Part shown: in pieces, positions 5,091 to 8,043 of the stretch
Layout of the letters: the number at the start of each line of letters is the position of its first letter
Numbering within the stretch: position 1 is the stretch's first letter
NCBI GenBank assembly: GCA_023415515.1
Contig: JAEZKH010000433.1
Coordinates: 1 to 8,043 of the forward strand
DNA from: Actinomycetes bacterium
GTDB lineage: Bacteria; Actinomycetota; Actinomycetes; Mycobacteriales; Mycobacteriaceae
DNA length: 8,043 bases
Direction of reading: 5' to 3'
Program-made: the position numbers and the translations under genes
The notes under the pieces: model-generated
Told to the model about the DNA's origin: nothing
Databases searched by the model: none
What the model saw: the letters and a program-made list of their open reading frames with translations, nothing else

Positions 5091-6403
5091 CGACGTACAA
5101 GGAACATGCGACGGGTGCGCCGATCAAGAAGATGACGCTGGCCGAGATCCTGGAGATCTTCGCCGGGGGCGGCCGGATCCCGCTGAACTTCAGCGCCTAC
5201 GACGGAAGTACGGCCGGACCCGCCGATGCCGCCGTCGGCCTTGATCTGCTGACGCCGCGCGGCACCACCTACCTCGCGACGGCACCGGGCGAACTCGGCT
5301 TGGCGCGCGCGTATGTCTCCGGTGACGTGGCGGTGCGCGGCGTGCACCTCGGCGACCCCTACGAGCTGCTGCGGGCGCTCGCCGACAAGATGGACTTCAA
5401 ACGCCCGCCTGCGCGGGTGCTGGCCAACATCGTCCGGTCGATCGGCTTCGAACACCTCAAGCCGATCGCACCGCCGCCGCAGGAGGCACTGCCCCGCTGG
5501 CGACGCATCGCAGAGGGCCTGCGGCACAGCAAGACCCGTGACGCCGAGGCCATCCATCACCACTACGACGTGTCGAACACCTTCTACGAATGGGTGCTCG
5601 GCCCGTCGATGACGTATACCTGCGCCTGCTACCCGAATGCCGACGCTTCCCTCGAGGAGGCGCAGGACAACAAGTACCGGCTGGTGTTCGACAAGCTGCG
5701 ATTGCAGCCCGGCGACCGACTGCTCGATGTCGGCTGCGGGTGGGGCGGCATGGTTCGGTACGCCGCCAAGAAGGGCGTCAGGGCCATCGGCGTCACGCTG
5801 TCGAAGGAGCAGGCGCTGTGGGCGCAGAAGGCCATCGCCGACGACGGTTTGACCGACCTCGCCGAGGTGCGCCACGGTGATTACCGCGACATCGCAGAGA
5901 CCGGATTCGACGCGGTGTCCTCGATCGGGCTCACCGAACACATCGGCGTGCACAACTACCCGGCGTACTTCGGATTCCTGCAGTCGAAGATGCGACCAGG
6001 TGCGCTGTTGCTCAACCACTGCATCACCAGGCCCGACAACCGCGCCCCGGCCAATGCGGGCGGGTTCATCGACCGCTACGTGTTCCCCGACGGGGAGCTG
6101 ACCGGTTCGGGCCGCATCATCAGCGAGGCGCAGGACGTTGGTCTCGAGGTCGTTCACGAGGAGAACTTGCGCCACCACTACGCGCTGACCCTTCGCGACT
6201 GGTGCCGCAACCTGGTCGACCACTGGGATGAAGCCGTCGAGGAGGTCGGGTTGGCCACCGCCAAGGTGTGGGGCCTCTACATGGCCGGGTCGCGGTTGGG
6301 CTTCGAGACGAACGTCGTGCAACTGCATCAGGTTCTGGCCGTCAAGCTCGGCGCGGACGGCGACGACGGCGGACTGCCGCTGCGGCCGTGGTGGTCGGCC
6401 TGA
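5087..6403 (+). CDS. SAM-dependent cyclopropane-fatty-acid-synthase-family lipid methyltransferase (Rv3720 type)
   Basis: The 438-residue protein matches the Cfa/CMAS family, which transfers a methyl group from S-adenosylmethionine to the double bond of an acyl chain, usually in phospholipids. An N-terminal domain of about 130 residues (with GLARAYVSGDVAVRG, 71-85) corresponds to the lipid-binding domain of long Cfa-type enzymes; it is absent from the short mycolic-acid cyclopropane synthases. The catalytic domain follows: HHHYDVSNTFYEWVLG (157-172), YTCACY with C179, the SAM-binding LLDVGCGWGG (212-221), GLTEHIG with E284, NHCIT with H311, and HHYALTLRDW with Y365. The residues of the Cfa bicarbonate/active site therefore appear to be kept. 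It overlaps the flavoprotein gene by four bases (ATGA), so the two are translationally coupled. Whether it makes a cyclopropane, a methylene or a methyl branch cannot be read from the sequence; the reductase partner favours a methyl branch. It ends one base from the dnaX stop. Confidence 0.9.
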   Translation: MTTYKEHATGAPIKKMTLAEILEIFAGGGRIPLNFSAYDGSTAGPADAAVGLDLLTPRGTTYLATAPGELGLARAYVSGDVAVRGVHLGDPYELLRALADKMDFKRPPARVLANIVRSIGFEHLKPIAPPPQEALPRWRRIAEGLRHSKTRDAEAIHHHYDVSNTFYEWVLGPSMTYTCACYPNADASLEEAQDNKYRLVFDKLRLQPGDRLLDVGCGWGGMVRYAAKKGVRAIGVTLSKEQALWAQKAIADDGLTDLAEVRHGDYRDIAETGFDAVSSIGLTEHIGVHNYPAYFGFLQSKMRPGALLLNHCITRPDNRAPANAGGFIDRYVFPDGELTGSGRIISEAQDVGLEVVHEENLRHHYALTLRDWCRNLVDHWDEAVEEVGLATAKVWGLYMAGSRLGFETNVVQLHQVLAVKLGADGDDGGLPLRPWWSA

Positions 6404-6404
6404 C

Positions 6405-8043
6405 TCAGCCGCCGTCGATGCGGCGGGCGCCGAGTTCGTTCTGCAGTAGTTCGAGCGCAGCCTCTTCCGGGTCGCGCCGTTCGGTCGCGGTGTTGTCGCT
6501 GCCCGCCTCGGCCAGCATGCTGTCCTCGTCGTCGCGGGCGGCCGCGTCGGCGGCGGCGGGAGCACTCTGGGCGGCCGCGACGGACGGCGACCCGACTTCG
6601 TAGCGCACCTTCAGCCCGACGCCGAGGGCATCTTTGAGCGCCTCGGTGACGACGTCGGTGTTGCGCTGCTCGTTGAGCCGCTTCGCAAGCGGCGCCGACT
6701 CGTGATTCAACAGCAGCGTGCCGCCGTCGACGGTGCGGACCACAGCCCCGGCCAGCATGACCGCCAGTGACCGGCTGCGGTCACGCACCTTGTCCAGCAC
6801 GGTGGACCACTGCCTGCGGATCGCGGCGGCATCCACATCGCCCGGCACGGGCGCCGCAGGCGGCGTCGGGGCCTTCACCACGGGGTCCGACGGAGGGCGC
6901 ACGGGTGGTGGCGACGGCGGCGGCTCCACCGGCTCCCGCGCAGGTGCGGCGGCCACCTCCGGCGCCGGCGCTGCGATGTCGGGCGTCGGCTTCTCGGGTG
7001 GTGCGGATCTGCTCTTGCGGGTGAACTGCTTGGCGGGCGCCTGCGCCGCGGCGGCAGCACCGTCGGCGGGAATCGACATGTCCAGCCGGGTCTCGATCCG
7101 CTCGATCCGTTGCAGCAGAGCCGATTCCGTATCGCTGGCCGACGGAAGCAGGAGCCGCGCGCACACCACTTCCAGCAGCAGCCGCGGTGCGGTCGCGCCG
7201 CGCATCTCGCCGAGACCGGCGTGCACCACCTCGGCGTAGCGGGTCAGGGTGCCCGCACCGATGCGCGCCGACTGGTCGCGCATCCGCTCGAGGACGTCAC
7301 CCGGGGCGTCGACAACGCCTCGCGCCGCGGCATCGGGCACGGCCTGCAACACGATCAGGTCGCGGAAGCGTTCGAGCAGGTCGGTGGCGAACCGGCGTGG
7401 GTCGTGGCCGGCGTCGATGACGCCCTCGACCGCACCGAACAGCGCGGCGGCGTCCCCTGCGGCCAACGCGTCGACGGCGTCGTCGATCAGCGCGACGTCG
7501 GTGGCACCGAGCAGGGCGAGCGCCCGCGGGTAGAGCACCCTGTTGCCGTCGGCGCCCGCGAGCAACTGGTCGAGCACCGACAGCGTGTCGCGGGGCGATC
7601 CGCCGCCGGCCCGGATGACCAGGGGGTAGACGGTCTCGTCGACGGCCACCCCCTCCTGCTCGCAGATCCGCTCGAGCAGCGACCGCATGGTGCGCGGTGC
7701 GAGCAGCCGGAACGGGTAGTGATGGGTGCGCGAGCGGATGGTCGGCAGCACCTTTTCCGGTTCGGTGGTGGCGAACACGAAGATCAGATGCTCCGGCGGC
7801 TCCTCGACGATCTTGAGCAGCGCGTTGAAGCCCGCGGTGGTGACCATGTGCGCTTCGTCGACGATGAAGATGCGGTACCGCGACTGGGCGGGTGCATAGA
7901 ACGCACGGTCGCGGAGTTCGCGGGTGTCGTCGACGCCGCCGTGGCTGGCCGCGTCGAGTTCGACCACATCGACGCTGCCCGGCCCGTTGGGCGCAAGCGC
8001 GACGCACGAGTCGCAGACGCCGCACGGCGTCGCGGTCGGGCCC
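6405..8043 (-). CDS. dnaX: DNA polymerase III subunit tau (DnaX), N-terminus outside the window
   Basis: DnaX is the ATPase core of the clamp loader that places the beta clamp on DNA and ties together the replicative polymerases. The last 545 residues are visible; the start and Walker A motif lie beyond 8043. In order: three of the zinc-binding cysteines (CGVCDSC, residues 7-13 of the visible part), Walker B VDEAH (61-65), sensor 1 FATTEP with the following SRTHHYPF, sensor 2 GGSPRDTLS (147-155), the collar domain to about 300, a Pro/Ala-rich linker (about 325-400), then a tau-specific domain (RRQWSTVLDKVRDRSRSLAVML to VRYEVGS) and an acidic tail ending in LLQNELGARRIDGG. I see no slippery A-rich heptamer of the E. 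coli gamma-frameshift type, so only tau is expected. Unlike the dnaX-ybaB-recR operons of many bacteria, dnaX here is about 4 kb from ybaB. Confidence 0.96.
   Translation of the reverse strand, partial: GPTATPCGVCDSCVALAPNGPGSVDVVELDAASHGGVDDTRELRDRAFYAPAQSRYRIFIVDEAHMVTTAGFNALLKIVEEPPEHLIFVFATTEPEKVLPTIRSRTHHYPFRLLAPRTMRSLLERICEQEGVAVDETVYPLVIRAGGGSPRDTLSVLDQLLAGADGNRVLYPRALALLGATDVALIDDAVDALAAGDAAALFGAVEGVIDAGHDPRRFATDLLERFRDLIVLQAVPDAAARGVVDAPGDVLERMRDQSARIGAGTLTRYAEVVHAGLGEMRGATAPRLLLEVVCARLLLPSASDTESALLQRIERIETRLDMSIPADGAAAAAQAPAKQFTRKSRSAPPEKPTPDIAAPAPEVAAAPAREPVEPPPSPPPVRPPSDPVVKAPTPPAAPVPGDVDAAAIRRQWSTVLDKVRDRSRSLAVMLAGAVVRTVDGGTLLLNHESAPLAKRLNEQRNTDVVTEALKDALGVGLKVRYEVGSPSVAAAQSAPAAADAAARDDEDSMLAEAGSDNTATERRDPEEAALELLQNELGARRIDGG

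Noticed and set aside
5063..6565. A 500-codon open frame on the minus strand, antisense to the methyltransferase gene
   Set aside because: It is a GC-rich shadow frame. The plus-strand frame has clear SAM and Cfa motifs, while the antisense product shows no recognisable domain and runs across the dnaX end.
7748..7760. A-rich stretch (GGAAAAGG on the minus strand) in dnaX as a tau/gamma frameshift site
   Set aside because: It does not fit the X XXY YYZ slippery pattern and lies in the ATPase domain far from the linker where a gamma product would end.
1..8043. CRISPR array, tRNA/rRNA genes, insertion sequences or phage genes
   Set aside because: No regularly spaced repeats, no tRNA-like cloverleaf noticed, no transposase or integrase motifs; essentially the whole window is taken up by core genes.

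Overview
The window is high-GC DNA from a mycobacterium, most likely a fast-growing or environmental species (Mycolicibacterium-like). Gene order and protein content match, gene for gene, the M. tuberculosis block Rv3713 to Rv3721c as I remember it: gatD, a DUF559-type protein, recR, ybaB/ebfC, a peptidoglycan amidase, an SRPBCC protein, a flavin oxidoreductase, a cyclopropane-synthase-like methyltransferase, and dnaX. The species call is from recall of these families, since no search was run. This is conserved core chromosome. I saw no transposase, integrase, phage gene, CRISPR array, tRNA or rRNA.

Layout. 1-393 (+) is the C-terminal part of GatD, the glutaminase half of the MurT/GatD lipid II amidase. 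397-1287 (-) is a two-domain protein with a DUF559/Vsr-like nuclease fold. 1288-1383 is a short gap with a perfect 14-bp inverted repeat. 1384-1995 (-) is recR and 1996-2328 (-) is ybaB; the two are in the same frame, separated only by TAA, and recR starts on TTG. 2329-2449 is a divergent intergenic region. 2450-3202 (+) is a secreted zinc amidase. 3207-3647 (-) is an SRPBCC protein. 3648-3710 is a second divergent promoter region. 3711-5090 and 5087-6403 (+) are an ATGA-overlapping pair, flavin oxidoreductase then SAM-dependent lipid methyltransferase. 6405-8043 (-) is the C-terminal two-thirds or so of dnaX, cut by the window edge.

How the genes relate. Two genes act on the cell wall: GatD in amidation of the stem peptide, and the amidase in cutting peptidoglycan. 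RecR and YbaB form the common ybaB-recR unit, and DnaX is the clamp-loader subunit; in many bacteria dnaX-ybaB-recR is one operon, whereas here dnaX is separated from them by the amidase, SRPBCC and lipid-enzyme genes. The flavoprotein/methyltransferase pair resembles the tms/bfa system that makes 10-methyl-branched fatty acids, and is the most interesting biology here because the product of this second copy is not established to my knowledge.

The genes are tightly packed. Three convergent gene pairs have 3, 4 and 1 bases between stop codons. Both plus-strand transcription units start with GTG placed exactly 7 bases after the last T of a TANNNT -10 box, which predicts leaderless mRNAs.
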